A DNA stretch of 6,843 bases from contig JAATGW010000548.1 in the NCBI GenBank assembly GCA_015654495.1, forward strand, positions 1-6,843, written 5' to 3'. Position 1 is the stretch's first letter. Every line of letters begins with the position of its first letter. A program made the position numbers and the translations under genes. The stretch comes from Chitinophagales bacterium. Its GTDB lineage: Bacteria; Bacteroidota; Bacteroidia; Chitinophagales; Chitinophagaceae. Below the pieces are notes generated by a model. The model saw only the letters and a list, made by a program, of their open reading frames with translations, did not search any database and was not told the DNA's origin. Positions 1 through 6,560 of the stretch are shown one piece after another.

Positions 1-83
1 ACCGTCAGAAGATAAAAGGAACGGGGACTTGCGAAATAAATCCAGGTGCGAAATTTCAAATCAAATCCTAGGAGCGTACAGCA

Positions 84-108
84 GGCGGCAATGCTGAATT
101 TTGCCGCT
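84..108. other. Possible stem-loop downstream of the minus-strand gene group
   Basis: GCGGCAA (85-91) pairs with TTGCCGC (101-107) around a 9-base loop, with one more G-T pair outside. It lies just past the stop codon of the minus-strand gene ending at 133, so it could help end transcription there or protect an mRNA end. Neither side has a real run of T, so it is not a convincing intrinsic terminator. The rest of 1-132 shows no gene I can support. Confidence 0.3.
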
Positions 109-132
109 GAAATTCTTTCAGAACTCATTTCA

Positions 133-726
133 TCACAGATAATAATCACAATATTCCCTGACCATTTTTTCCTCTTCCGACGAAAGTTCGTTGCCGAACT
201 GAAATTGAAATCTTTTGCCTGAGCGTGTCACAATATTGATTTCAGATGCACAGGTTTCCACTGTTTTTAAATCGATCCAGGCAATAAAATGATCGTTCGG
301 AAACCCGGGAATATTTATGCCCAGATGTTGTATTGATATATTTTCAGCATAGGCTGATTTTCTTTCATAATAAAAAAGATAAGCAAATGTTGCTGCCACG
401 ATTGCCTGTATGGTGCCTGCAACCCACTCGGAGCGCAATAAAAGGAGGATACAGAAAGTGGAGAAAACGATCACTTCTGTAATCCGGAAGAATAAGTTAA
501 ACTTCGGTGAATCAGACACCATGTCTTTTCCCGCTACAAACAAAATCAGTATATCTGCTGCAACTATCAGTTGACCCCAGAAATAAAAACGGTTGGCATC
601 CGGATGCTGGACATATAGAAATGCATTGGCAACTATCAAAACGGCAGCAAGCAGGTGAAGCGGGCGGCTTGCTTTCTTTAATTGCTGAAAACCGGGGTGG
701 ATGATAGAGACAGCAATCGGACTCAT
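133..726 (-). CDS. Small integral membrane protein with C-terminal PH-like domain, function unknown
   Basis: I do not recognise a named family. The 197-residue product has four hydrophobic stretches, at about residues 22-40, 49-66, 80-98 and 101-120, and no signal peptide. A soluble C-terminal domain (about 125-195) follows, with alternating hydrophobic strands, a central FIAW motif (147-150), a GK turn (170-171) and a closing helix containing SSEEEK. That strand-strand-helix layout resembles bacterial PH-like domains (the bPH2/YcxB type), but this is inference from pattern only. The ATG at 726-724 has a weak AGGAAA about 10 bases upstream. The gene is the last of three on this strand and lies 153 bases after the similar protein at 880-1428, with which its C-terminal domain can be aligned by eye. 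It may be co-transcribed or have its own promoter; I saw no clear promoter in the gap. That it is a real gene is well supported by the coherent membrane/soluble pattern. Confidence 0.8.
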   Translation of the reverse strand: MSPIAVSIIHPGFQQLKKASRPLHLLAAVLIVANAFLYVQHPDANRFYFWGQLIVAADILILFVAGKDMVSDSPKFNLFFRITEVIVFSTFCILLLLRSEWVAGTIQAIVAATFAYLFYYERKSAYAENISIQHLGINIPGFPNDHFIAWIDLKTVETCASEINIVTRSGKRFQFQFGNELSSEEEKMVREYCDYYL

Positions 727-827
727 ATGCAGGTTTTCCTGATTGATTCAATCACAGAAAAATTCCATAAAAACAGGTTTATTTTTTAGGATTATCATCT
801 GAGGCATCCCCGGGTTTCCTAAATGTT

Positions 828-856
828 AACCGGAGCTGCGCAGATTAAGAACCGGA
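828..856. repeat. Paired AACCGGA repeats flanking an 8-base palindrome
   Basis: AACCGGA occurs at 828-834 and again at 850-856, 22 bases apart (two helical turns), and the perfect palindrome CTGCGCAG lies between them at 836-843. The arrangement lies in the 153-base gap between the two small membrane-protein genes. It could be a regulator site or an RNA processing site, but elements this short arise by chance. The rest of the gap shows nothing else I can name. Confidence 0.2.
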
Positions 857-879
857 ATTGCTCAAAGCGACTGAAGAAA

Positions 880-1428
880 CTAATTTGAAATTTTTTCAGC
901 CAGGTAATTTTTGAAATCATATGCATTCAATCCCATTTCATCTTCAATTTCAAATTGAATTAATTTTTCATTCTTTAATTCAATGCTGATTAAATTATCT
1001 TTCAAAACAACAAACCTGACTTTTTCCCATTTATAGAAATTCTTCCATAGCGATTGAAGAATAATTCCTTCTCCGGAAAATCTGATCTGTGCAGGTTTTG
1101 AAAGTCGAAAACTAATAAATGCAAGAAAGAGGTATAATACCCCGATCAGATTAAAAAGTGGAATCAGTACCAGGGAAATCCCGATAAAAGAAAGGAGTAA
1201 AAAATCAGGAATCCGTTTGCTTTTGTTTCTGGTTGAGAAGTTCCAGATAAGAAAGATTGAAAGCATAACAGTAACAATCAGATTCAAAAAGCTCAGATCG
1301 CGGAAATAGCGGGTGAGAAAAATAATAATGGCGAGTATCGTTAAAAGTCTGCCTGTTAATCCTGCCCGTTTTACCTGGCCATCTTTGATATTAAAAACAT
1401 ACCCGGTTCCGGATTGTTCCTTTGCCAT
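880..1428 (-). CDS. Small integral membrane protein with C-terminal PH-like domain, coupled to the ureohydrolase gene
   Basis: This 182-residue protein belongs to no family I can name. A short polar N-terminus is followed by about four hydrophobic segments (roughly 26-39, 44-64, 75-91 and 92-107), then a soluble domain at about 113-180. That domain has an EGI turn (119-121), a FYKW motif (131-134), strands around VRFVVL and LISIEL, then LIQFEIE and a final helix. It matches the layout of the protein at 133-726: A-x-I, then GI, then F-x-x-W, then I-x-I, then K and QF. A PH-like fold is therefore a fair guess for both. The ATG at 1428-1426 lies only 8 bases after the TAA of the ureohydrolase gene, so the two are very probably one transcript with coupled translation. 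There is no Shine-Dalgarno sequence, which is usual in this phylum. Role unknown; a membrane-anchored sensor or scaffold is possible but unproven. Confidence 0.82.
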   Translation of the reverse strand: MAKEQSGTGYVFNIKDGQVKRAGLTGRLLTILAIIIFLTRYFRDLSFLNLIVTVMLSIFLIWNFSTRNKSKRIPDFLLLSFIGISLVLIPLFNLIGVLYLFLAFISFRLSKPAQIRFSGEGIILQSLWKNFYKWEKVRFVVLKDNLISIELKNEKLIQFEIEDEMGLNAYDFKNYLAEKISN

Positions 1429-1436
1429 TACCGGGA

Positions 1437-2477
1437 TTAATTAGAAGCCACCAGAAAATGACAGAGTTTAAACAGAACCCTGGCGCCCACATTTTCATCC
1501 CATTCATTATTACTGATTCCGGTTTCACAGAGATCAAAACCTATGATTTTCTTACCGCTCTGATTTATTTTTTTGAACAGGTAGTAAATCTCTTCGGTCT
1601 CAAAGCCGCCGGGGACGGGGGTTCCGGTAAAAGGGCAGAGTTTAGGATCCAGCCCATCTATATCTAAACTGATATATATTTTTTCAGGAAGTGATGCTAC
1701 AATATCATCAGTAATTTTTTGCCAGGAATCTCCTCCGAACTGGCGTTCTCTGATCGACCTGTTGGTAAAAACAGAGATCCGGTTTCGATTGTTGTCGATA
1801 TACTGCCACTCAGTGTCGCTAAAATCCCGGATTCCCATTTGTACAAGTTTCTCCACATGCGGAACCTCTCTGAGGATATTGAACATGATCGACGCATGGT
1901 AGAACAGGAATCCTTCATATGATTCCCGAAGGTCACAATGCGCATCGATGTGGAGAATTCCGAAAGAAGGATATACTTCCGCCAGGGCTTTAAGGAATCC
2001 CAGGGGAGTACTGTGATCCCCACCAACAACTCCAACCAGTTTTCCTTTTTCAAGAAGTTCAGAAGTCTGATCATAAACCCATTTATTCAGGAAGTTGCTG
2101 CCTTCATTCACTTCCTTCAGGGTTTTACACATGAATTTATTGTTGGAGATATTTTCTCCCTGTGAGATATAGTTGATATAGAGTTCAGCTTCCTTGCGGA
2201 GATAATCACTTTTCAGCAGGATTTTTTTGTCTGGTTCACGCATATAAAAACCGCGCTTCCACACGTCCCGCATTTCTTCATCAAAAATATCAATCTGCAG
2301 CCCTGATTTAAACATGCGTTCCGGTGCACGGGCAGTACCGGCTTTATAGCTTACTGTAACTTCCCAGGGTACCGGAACCAGCACAAGACTGGCATCATCT
2401 TCAGTGAATGGGAGCCCGAAAATATTATTATTTGGATTACCAGCTGCGTTGTGATCAAAGTGGGAAAGATCAGCCAT
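1437..2477 (-). CDS. Agmatinase/arginase-family ureohydrolase (SpeB-like)
   Basis: This is a cytoplasmic binuclear-manganese hydrolase that releases urea from a guanidino compound. All six metal ligands of the family are visible: His155 in GGDHS (152-156), Asp178, His180 and Asp182 in DAHCD, and Asp272 and Asp274 in SLDIDGLDP (270-278). The usual CPFTGTPVPGG follows, and Glu318 in FDLCE fits the conserved late acid. YHASIMF after the DAHCD block parallels the HGTMF region of E. coli agmatinase, so agmatine to putrescine plus urea is the first guess; arginine, guanidinobutyrate or guanidine cannot be excluded. At 346 residues it is some 40 longer than E. coli SpeB, mainly in a charged insertion at about 76-140 ahead of the first metal motif. 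It is the first gene of a minus-strand group, diverges from ccmE, and lies 8 bases before a small membrane-protein gene. No polyamine gene is nearby to settle the substrate. Confidence 0.93.
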   Translation of the reverse strand: MADLSHFDHNAAGNPNNNIFGLPFTEDDASLVLVPVPWEVTVSYKAGTARAPERMFKSGLQIDIFDEEMRDVWKRGFYMREPDKKILLKSDYLRKEAELYINYISQGENISNNKFMCKTLKEVNEGSNFLNKWVYDQTSELLEKGKLVGVVGGDHSTPLGFLKALAEVYPSFGILHIDAHCDLRESYEGFLFYHASIMFNILREVPHVEKLVQMGIRDFSDTEWQYIDNNRNRISVFTNRSIRERQFGGDSWQKITDDIVASLPEKIYISLDIDGLDPKLCPFTGTPVPGGFETEEIYYLFKKINQSGKKIIGFDLCETGISNNEWDENVGARVLFKLCHFLVASN

Positions 2478-2498
2478 AATAGCTCGAAGATTAATATC

Positions 2499-2524
2499 AA
2501 ATCCGCAAATTCAGCAAATTCGCC
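2499..2524. repeat. Three tandem AAATYCRSC-like units
   Basis: AAATCCGC (2499-2506), AAATTCAGC (2507-2515) and AAATTCGCC (2516-2524) stand head to tail in the leader of the ureohydrolase gene. Similar A+T-rich short-period repeats are common between genes in Bacteroidota. In the minus-strand mRNA they lie about 20-50 bases before the start codon, where copy changes could alter leader length. Confidence 0.35.
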
Positions 2525-2548
2525 CTCCACCGCGGCGGACGAAAGTCT

Positions 2549-2579
2549 GCAAGTTAGCGCAGATTGTGAAGTTGTCAAA
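2549..2579 (-). promoter_or_regulatory. Candidate promoter for the ureohydrolase group
   Basis: Read on the minus strand, TTTG (2579-2576) is followed after exactly 19 bases by TAACTTGC (2556-2549). The Bacteroidota consensus is TTTG or TTG, about 19-21 bases, then TAnnTTTG. The upstream box is exact and the spacing ideal, but the downstream box matches only TAnnTT. A start near 2543 would give a leader of some 65 bases. Confidence 0.3.
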
Positions 2580-2641
2580 AAAAATAGAATCCGGCAATTT
2601 CTTCCGTCACATAAATTGGTGCCTGACGTTATATTCCATGA

Positions 2642-2680
2642 ATCAGAGGGCAGCCGCCCAATCATAAAAGCTGCTCTGAT
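2642..2680. repeat. Bulged inverted repeat in the divergent spacer
   Basis: ATCAGAG (2642-2648) and CAGC (2651-2654) pair with GCTG (2670-2673) and CTCTGAT (2674-2680), giving an 11-pair stem with a 2-base GG bulge and a 15-base loop. It lies between the two candidate promoters, 33 bases upstream of the TTTG box of the ccmE promoter. It could be an operator or a cruciform. It is not followed by a clean T run, so a terminator is less likely. Confidence 0.35.
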
Positions 2681-2712
2681 AATATTATTCTTTAACAATC
2701 TTTCTTTTAACA

Positions 2713-2746
2713 TTTGAAAGATCAACTGCTATTTAATCTAAATTTG
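2713..2746 (+). promoter_or_regulatory. Bacteroidota-type promoter for ccmE-ccmF
   Basis: An exact TAnnTTTG box (TAAATTTG, 2739-2746) is preceded by TTTG at 2713-2716 with a 22-base gap, inside the 17-23 range reported for this phylum. Transcription would start near 2752, giving a leader of about 20 bases before the ccmE ATG at 2772. This supports ccmE as the first gene of its unit rather than part of a longer upstream ccm operon. Confidence 0.5.
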
Positions 2747-2771
2747 CAGTGCTTTTAACAAAAGCATTCTC

Positions 2772-3227
2772 ATGAAGAAATTGCATATTATTATGCTGGT
2801 GGCGATTGCAATTATCATCGCCGGATTGCTGACAATGATGCAGGATATCTCAACCTACGATTCAATTGCATCCGCACGCCAGAAAGAAGGAAAATTTGTT
2901 CACCTGATCGCCCGGTTGGACAAGAATAGTCCTGTTGAATATGATCCGATCAAAGATCCGAACTACCTCAGTTTTTATGCCCTTGATTCACTTGGCTCGC
3001 GAACAAAAGTTGTTTACCTCAATTCAAAACCAACTGAATTTGAGAATAGTGAGCGCATAGTTCTGAAAGGAAAAATGCAGGGTGAAACCTTCGAGTGCAA
3101 GGAGATTTTATTGAAATGTCCGTCAAAATACAAAGATGACCCGGCGCAGCAAATGAAACAGTTTAATAGCTCTGCAACGGAATCAGATGCAAAGCCGGCT
3201 TCCGCAGCGGCTGAAAAATCCTATTAA
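2772..3227 (+). CDS. ccmE: Cytochrome c maturation haem chaperone CcmE, CxxxY variant
   Basis: CcmE binds haem covalently on the periplasmic side of the inner membrane and hands it to CcmF. The 151-residue product has a single N-terminal anchor (about 5-23), then the small beta-barrel: GKFVHLIARL, a FYALD strand (68-72), KVVYLNSKPTEF and IVLKGKM. The last strand, FECKEILLKCPSKY (107-120), lines up with the E. coli segment ending AKHDENY, so Cys116 takes the place of haem-binding His130 and Tyr120 that of Tyr134. This CxxxY form is known from Desulfovibrio and archaeal systems that lack CcmG and CcmH. The tail after residue 122 is rich in Ala, Ser and Lys and probably disordered, as in other CcmE proteins. 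The gene ends in tandem stops TAA TAA (3225-3230), with ccmF starting 20 bases after the first stop. The start fits the anchor, with no obvious Shine-Dalgarno sequence. Identification is confident despite low overall similarity. Confidence 0.92.
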   Translation: MKKLHIIMLVAIAIIIAGLLTMMQDISTYDSIASARQKEGKFVHLIARLDKNSPVEYDPIKDPNYLSFYALDSLGSRTKVVYLNSKPTEFENSERIVLKGKMQGETFECKEILLKCPSKYKDDPAQQMKQFNSSATESDAKPASAAAEKSY

Positions 3228-3247
3228 TAAATATTCCCTGAACCTCC

Positions 3248-5707
3248 ATGCCGTACGAAGGTGAACATTTGATAATCGGCCAGTTAGGCCATTTTTTTGC
3301 ATTGCTTGCATTTGCAGCTTCTTTTGTGGCAACATTGGCATTTTATAAATCAAGTGTTGCTGTAGATCCTGCTGAGGCTGCCAGCTGGAAAAAGATGGGT
3401 CGCACAGCGTATATTATCGATACCATTGCTGTCATTTCCATCTTTGTTACCCTCTACCTGATCATATACAGCCATTACTTCGAATACAAATATGCGCATC
3501 AGCATTCCAAAAGAAGTCTCGATGTTCAATACCTGCTCAGCTGTTTCTGGGAAGGGCAGGAAGGCAGTTTTATGTTATGGAGTTTCTGGAACAGTATCAT
3601 TGGCCTTGTGCTTATCCGGACAGCCCGTCAGTGGGAAACGCCGGTAATGACAATGGTTTCTCTTGTTCAGCTTTTTCTTGCAACCTTTCTGGTTGGAATC
3701 TATTTTTTTGATGTTAAGCTGGGAACAAGTCCATTTGTATTAATGAGAAATGAATTTCCTGATGCGGAAATTTTTAAGGACCCGCAGTACCTGATCAAAT
3801 ACCTCCGTGATGGAAATGGCTTGAATATCTTATTACAGAATTACTGGATGGTAATTCATCCTCCGATTGTGTTCCTTGGTTTTGCTTCATCAGTAGTTCC
3901 ATTTTCATTTGCAGTTGCGGGCCTGTGGAAAAATGATCACAAAGGCTGGATCGGTCCCGCGCTTCCCTGGTCGCTGTTTTGCGGCGGGGTGTTGGGGCTG
4001 GGAGTTATGATGGGTGCTGCCTGGGCTTATGAATCCCTTACATTCGGGGGATACTGGGCATGGGATCCCGTAGAAAATGCTTCGATGGTGCCCTGGCTTA
4101 CCCTTGTAGCCGGCATACATACGATGCTGATTTACAGAAGTACCGGATTCTCAATTAAAGCGACCTATCTTTTTATCCCGATATCATTTATCCTTGTCAT
4201 TTATTCAACATTTCTGACGCGTACAGGAGTATTAGGTGATACGTCTGTACACTCGTTTACCGGAGAGGGAAATTCCCTTTACTGGCATTTGCTGGCAATG
4301 ATCCTGACTTTTGCGACTATTCCTGTGGTACTTTATTTCCGCAGAAGAAAATCGATTCCTGTAATTCATAAGGAGGAGAGTATGCATTCCCGTGAGTTCT
4401 GGATGTTTGTCGGTTCCTTACTCTTTTTTGTAGCTGCCCTCTATATCATTGTGCTTACTTCACTGCCTTTTATCAACAAACTTTTCGGAACCCAATGGGC
4501 TATAGGAGAGAATGTGGAATATGTATATAACAGGGTAATGATCATGGTTGCTTTTGTAATCGGATTCCTATCCGGTTTCACGCAATACCTGAAATACAAG
4601 GAAACTTCCAGGAAATATTTTTTGTCGAAAATCGGAATCCCTGCAGTAGTTGCAATTGTCATTTCTGCTATCATCAGTATTGCAGGCGGCATCTCATATA
4701 ACCGTTATGGCATGGGATTTCTTTTAGCGATTCATTTGTGTTTATGGGCGTCGGTATTTTCTGCGATTACAAATGGTACCTATATATTTTCTGTATTAAA
4801 GGGGAAGATGAAAGCTGCAGGCGCCTCTATTGCACATGTGGGTTTCGGACTAATGCTGGCCGGCATTCTTATTTCATCTTCAAAGAAAGACCTGCTTTCA
4901 ATAAACAGAACGGGTATTGCCATGCCAGGACTCAAGGATGCCAAGGGGCGTGATGAGAATCCACTGGAAAACCTTACACTGATTCACCAGGTACCAACGC
5001 CGATGGGGAAATATATAGTTACTTATGAAGGCGACAGTACGGAAAACAAAAACAACCGCGTTTATTTCAAAATCAGGTTCCGTGAAGAGGATGAGGCTAC
5101 GGGAAAATTGAAGAAAGAATTTCTTGTTCAGCCCAATGCATTTCTGGTAAAATCCGGTGAAGGCACACAACTTTCATCCAACCCGGGTTCGAAACATTAT
5201 ATAAATCATGATGTATTTGTTTATATAACATCCTGGCTGAATCCTGATAATATTGCAGATACAGCAACTTTCAGAAGCCGACCCGTTGTTCCCGGAGATA
5301 CCATGTTTTATTCCAATGGATTTGCTGTTGTCAACAGGATCATTTCCGCCAACAGGCATGATAATAAAGATCTGCCCGTTGTTGACAGTGCCTGGTTATC
5401 AGAAGTGACAGTTTATTCAAAAGATGGTCGCAGCTTTCAGGCCCAACCGGCGTTCTTCATAAAAGATGATATGCCAACAATGAAAACTGATACTGTGATC
5501 TCCCAAAGCATTATTCTCAATCTTACCAAAAAGAATTCAGGGGTTGTGGAGCTCGGTATAAAAGAATCGGATGCAGTGATGCGGTATATCACACTGAAAG
5601 CTTATCAGTTCCCCATGATTAACCTGCTTTGGCTTGGAACAATTATCATGGTGATTGGCTTTATGACGAGCATGGTTTACAGGCTGAACAGGGCAAGGAT
5701 CGGTTGA
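3248..5707 (+). CDS. ccmF: Cytochrome c haem lyase subunit CcmF (CcsA/CcmF family, WWD domain)
   Basis: CcmF takes haem from CcmE and joins it to the CXXCH motif of apocytochrome c at the outer face of the inner membrane. The 819-residue product has about 14 hydrophobic helices before residue 545 and one at 790-809. The WWD signature lies at 266-279 (FGGYWAWDPVENAS). The four histidines of the family are present: His204 (VIHPP) and His335 (TSVHSF) fit the two periplasmic P-His residues flanking the WWD domain; His291 (AGIHT) and His530 (IAHVGFG) fit the two membrane histidines that hold CcmF's own haem b. GQEGSFMLW (103-111) and TRTGVLGD (324-331) are further family motifs. E. coli CcmF has about 647 residues; the excess here is mostly a periplasmic region of some 240 residues (about 546-785) before the last helix. 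The gene follows ccmE by 20 bases and is surely co-transcribed with it. No ccmH or ccmG follows. Confidence 0.94.
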   Translation: MPYEGEHLIIGQLGHFFALLAFAASFVATLAFYKSSVAVDPAEAASWKKMGRTAYIIDTIAVISIFVTLYLIIYSHYFEYKYAHQHSKRSLDVQYLLSCFWEGQEGSFMLWSFWNSIIGLVLIRTARQWETPVMTMVSLVQLFLATFLVGIYFFDVKLGTSPFVLMRNEFPDAEIFKDPQYLIKYLRDGNGLNILLQNYWMVIHPPIVFLGFASSVVPFSFAVAGLWKNDHKGWIGPALPWSLFCGGVLGLGVMMGAAWAYESLTFGGYWAWDPVENASMVPWLTLVAGIHTMLIYRSTGFSIKATYLFIPISFILVIYSTFLTRTGVLGDTSVHSFTGEGNSLYWHLLAMILTFATIPVVLYFRRRKSIPVIHKEESMHSREFWMFVGSLLFFVAALYIIVLTSLPFINKLFGTQWAIGENVEYVYNRVMIMVAFVIGFLSGFTQYLKYKETSRKYFLSKIGIPAVVAIVISAIISIAGGISYNRYGMGFLLAIHLCLWASVFSAITNGTYIFSVLKGKMKAAGASIAHVGFGLMLAGILISSSKKDLLSINRTGIAMPGLKDAKGRDENPLENLTLIHQVPTPMGKYIVTYEGDSTENKNNRVYFKIRFREEDEATGKLKKEFLVQPNAFLVKSGEGTQLSSNPGSKHYINHDVFVYITSWLNPDNIADTATFRSRPVVPGDTMFYSNGFAVVNRIISANRHDNKDLPVVDSAWLSEVTVYSKDGRSFQAQPAFFIKDDMPTMKTDTVISQSIILNLTKKNSGVVELGIKESDAVMRYITLKAYQFPMINLLWLGTIIMVIGFMTSMVYRLNRARIG

Positions 5708-5825
5708 TTTTGCCTTCATTATTTTCCTTAAGTCCCTGATTTTAAGAATTTGATAACAGAACTGTTTACCACCCGAACCGTTTTAGTTATGATTTAAAGC
5801 GTTAAAGTATTAATTTGTTAACTGA

Positions 5826-6455
5826 ATGCCCCTTTTCCGGAAACAAATACAGCTCGCCGCAGGTTTTCTAGTTCTACTGCTGATATTTTTCAGCATTGAT
5901 TCCCATGCGCAGGCACCCGCAGCGGGGCCGAACGATACACTAAAAGTCCCGATAATAATTATTGGTTCCGATACAATGACCTATGCCGAACTGGAAACAG
6001 TTCTTGTATTTGCGAAAATGACGGAAGAGCAAAAGGAGCGGTATCGCAAATGGACTCGGTTACGCAATGCCGTATATGTCACTTATCCATATGCAAAAAA
6101 AGCTGCGGTAATTTTTAATGATATCAACGCCCATCTCGCCAATATTTCAGATTCAAAAAAACGCAAAGCCTATATTAAGAGCAGGGAATCTGAACTTAAA
6201 AGAGAATTCGGAGATCCGCTTACAAAACTGTCGGTTTACCAGGGGAAAATCCTGATGAAGCTGATCAACAGGGAGACGCAAAATACCTGTTATGAAATCA
6301 TAAAGGAATATAAGGGCGGCGCATCAGCTCAATTCTGGCAATCCATTGCATGGATTTTCGGAAGTAGCCTAAAACAACACTATAATCCCACCGGCGAAGA
6401 TGCCGAAATGGAACCTATTGTACAGGAGGTAATGCGGATGTATGGACACTCATGA
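5826..6455 (+). CDS. DUF4294 family exported protein
   Basis: This 209-residue protein fits DUF4294, a family of unknown function known mainly from Bacteroidota. It begins with a signal peptide: basic RKQ, a hydrophobic core at about 10-24, and a likely cut after SHAQA (26-30), so the mature protein is probably periplasmic. There is no lipobox cysteine. The family pattern is VPIIIIGSDTM (41-51), then AVYVTYPYAKKA (82-93), a lysine- and glutamate-rich helical stretch (108-128), and the most conserved block YQGKILMKLINRET (138-151) followed by YEIIKEYKGG and LKQHYNP. The mix of short strands and long charged helices gives no catalytic hint. It lies 118 bases after ccmF, far enough for its own promoter; TTAATTTG (5810-5817) differs by one base from TAnnTTTG but is too close to the ATG for a normal leader. 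Its TGA is the start of a tandem heptamer run, and TAG follows in frame at 6459-6461. Confidence 0.88.
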   Translation: MPLFRKQIQLAAGFLVLLLIFFSIDSHAQAPAAGPNDTLKVPIIIIGSDTMTYAELETVLVFAKMTEEQKERYRKWTRLRNAVYVTYPYAKKAAVIFNDINAHLANISDSKKRKAYIKSRESELKREFGDPLTKLSVYQGKILMKLINRETQNTCYEIIKEYKGGASAQFWQSIAWIFGSSLKQHYNPTGEDAEMEPIVQEVMRMYGHS

Positions 6456-6488
6456 AGTTAGAAGTACGAGGTGAGAAGTAAGAAGTAA
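6454..6488. repeat. Five tandem heptamers, consensus GAAGTAA
   Basis: Five units of exactly seven bases run head to tail: GAAGTTA, GAAGTAC, GAGGTGA, GAAGTAA, GAAGTAA. The first begins on the second base of the DUF4294 stop codon TGA. Heptamer runs of this type occur between genes in several Bacteroidota. Copy changes would leave the protein end intact as long as the first unit stays. The last unit overlaps the first bases of the REP-like repeat at 6485. Confidence 0.75.
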
Positions 6489-6560
6489 ACAGCCAAAACA
6501 TTGCAGTTTTTCAGTTCCGTAGGAACGGTGAATCTTGTAGCGCAGGGTTTCAACCCTGGG
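6485..6560. repeat. REP-like repeat, copy 1 (best preserved)
   Basis: The copy begins GTAAACAGCCAAA. A first hairpin follows, GTTCC-gta-GGAAC (6514-6526), then CGGTGAATCTTGTAGCG, then a second hairpin, CAGGGTT-TC-AACCCTG (6543-6558). GTAG at 6537-6540 lies two bases before the foot of the second hairpin, the place a GTAG tetranucleotide holds in proteobacterial REP elements. About 75 bases of this order recur at 6611-6686 and, more decayed, at 6686-6755. No coding signal is present. Confidence 0.7.

Noticed and set aside
1..71. Plus-strand open stretch from the window edge ending in TAG at 69-71, reading GTGTCEINPGAKFQIKS at its end
   Set aside because: It could be the tail of a gene converging on the minus-strand group, but 22 codons are too few, and another plus frame stays open to 97. 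No recognisable motif.
1..128. Minus-strand open frame with an ATG at 128-126 running off the window edge
   Set aside because: About 42 open codons are likely by chance; the composition (Cys, Arg, Phe clusters) is unlike its neighbours and no motif is seen.
2521..2545. G+C-rich CCGCGG core with CGGCGGACGAAAG in the divergent spacer as a structured RNA
   Set aside because: The only pairing is a 6-base palindrome; no riboswitch or sRNA pattern is recognisable.
2351..2725. Minus-strand frame of 124 codons, and an 88-codon plus-strand frame at 2451-2717, across the divergent spacer
   Set aside because: Both overlap the real ureohydrolase start in another frame, carry no domain, and would cover both candidate promoters.
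5728..5750. CTTAA/TTAAG inverted repeat after ccmF as a terminator
   Set aside because: Five A-T-rich pairs with a 10-base loop are too weak to call a terminator.
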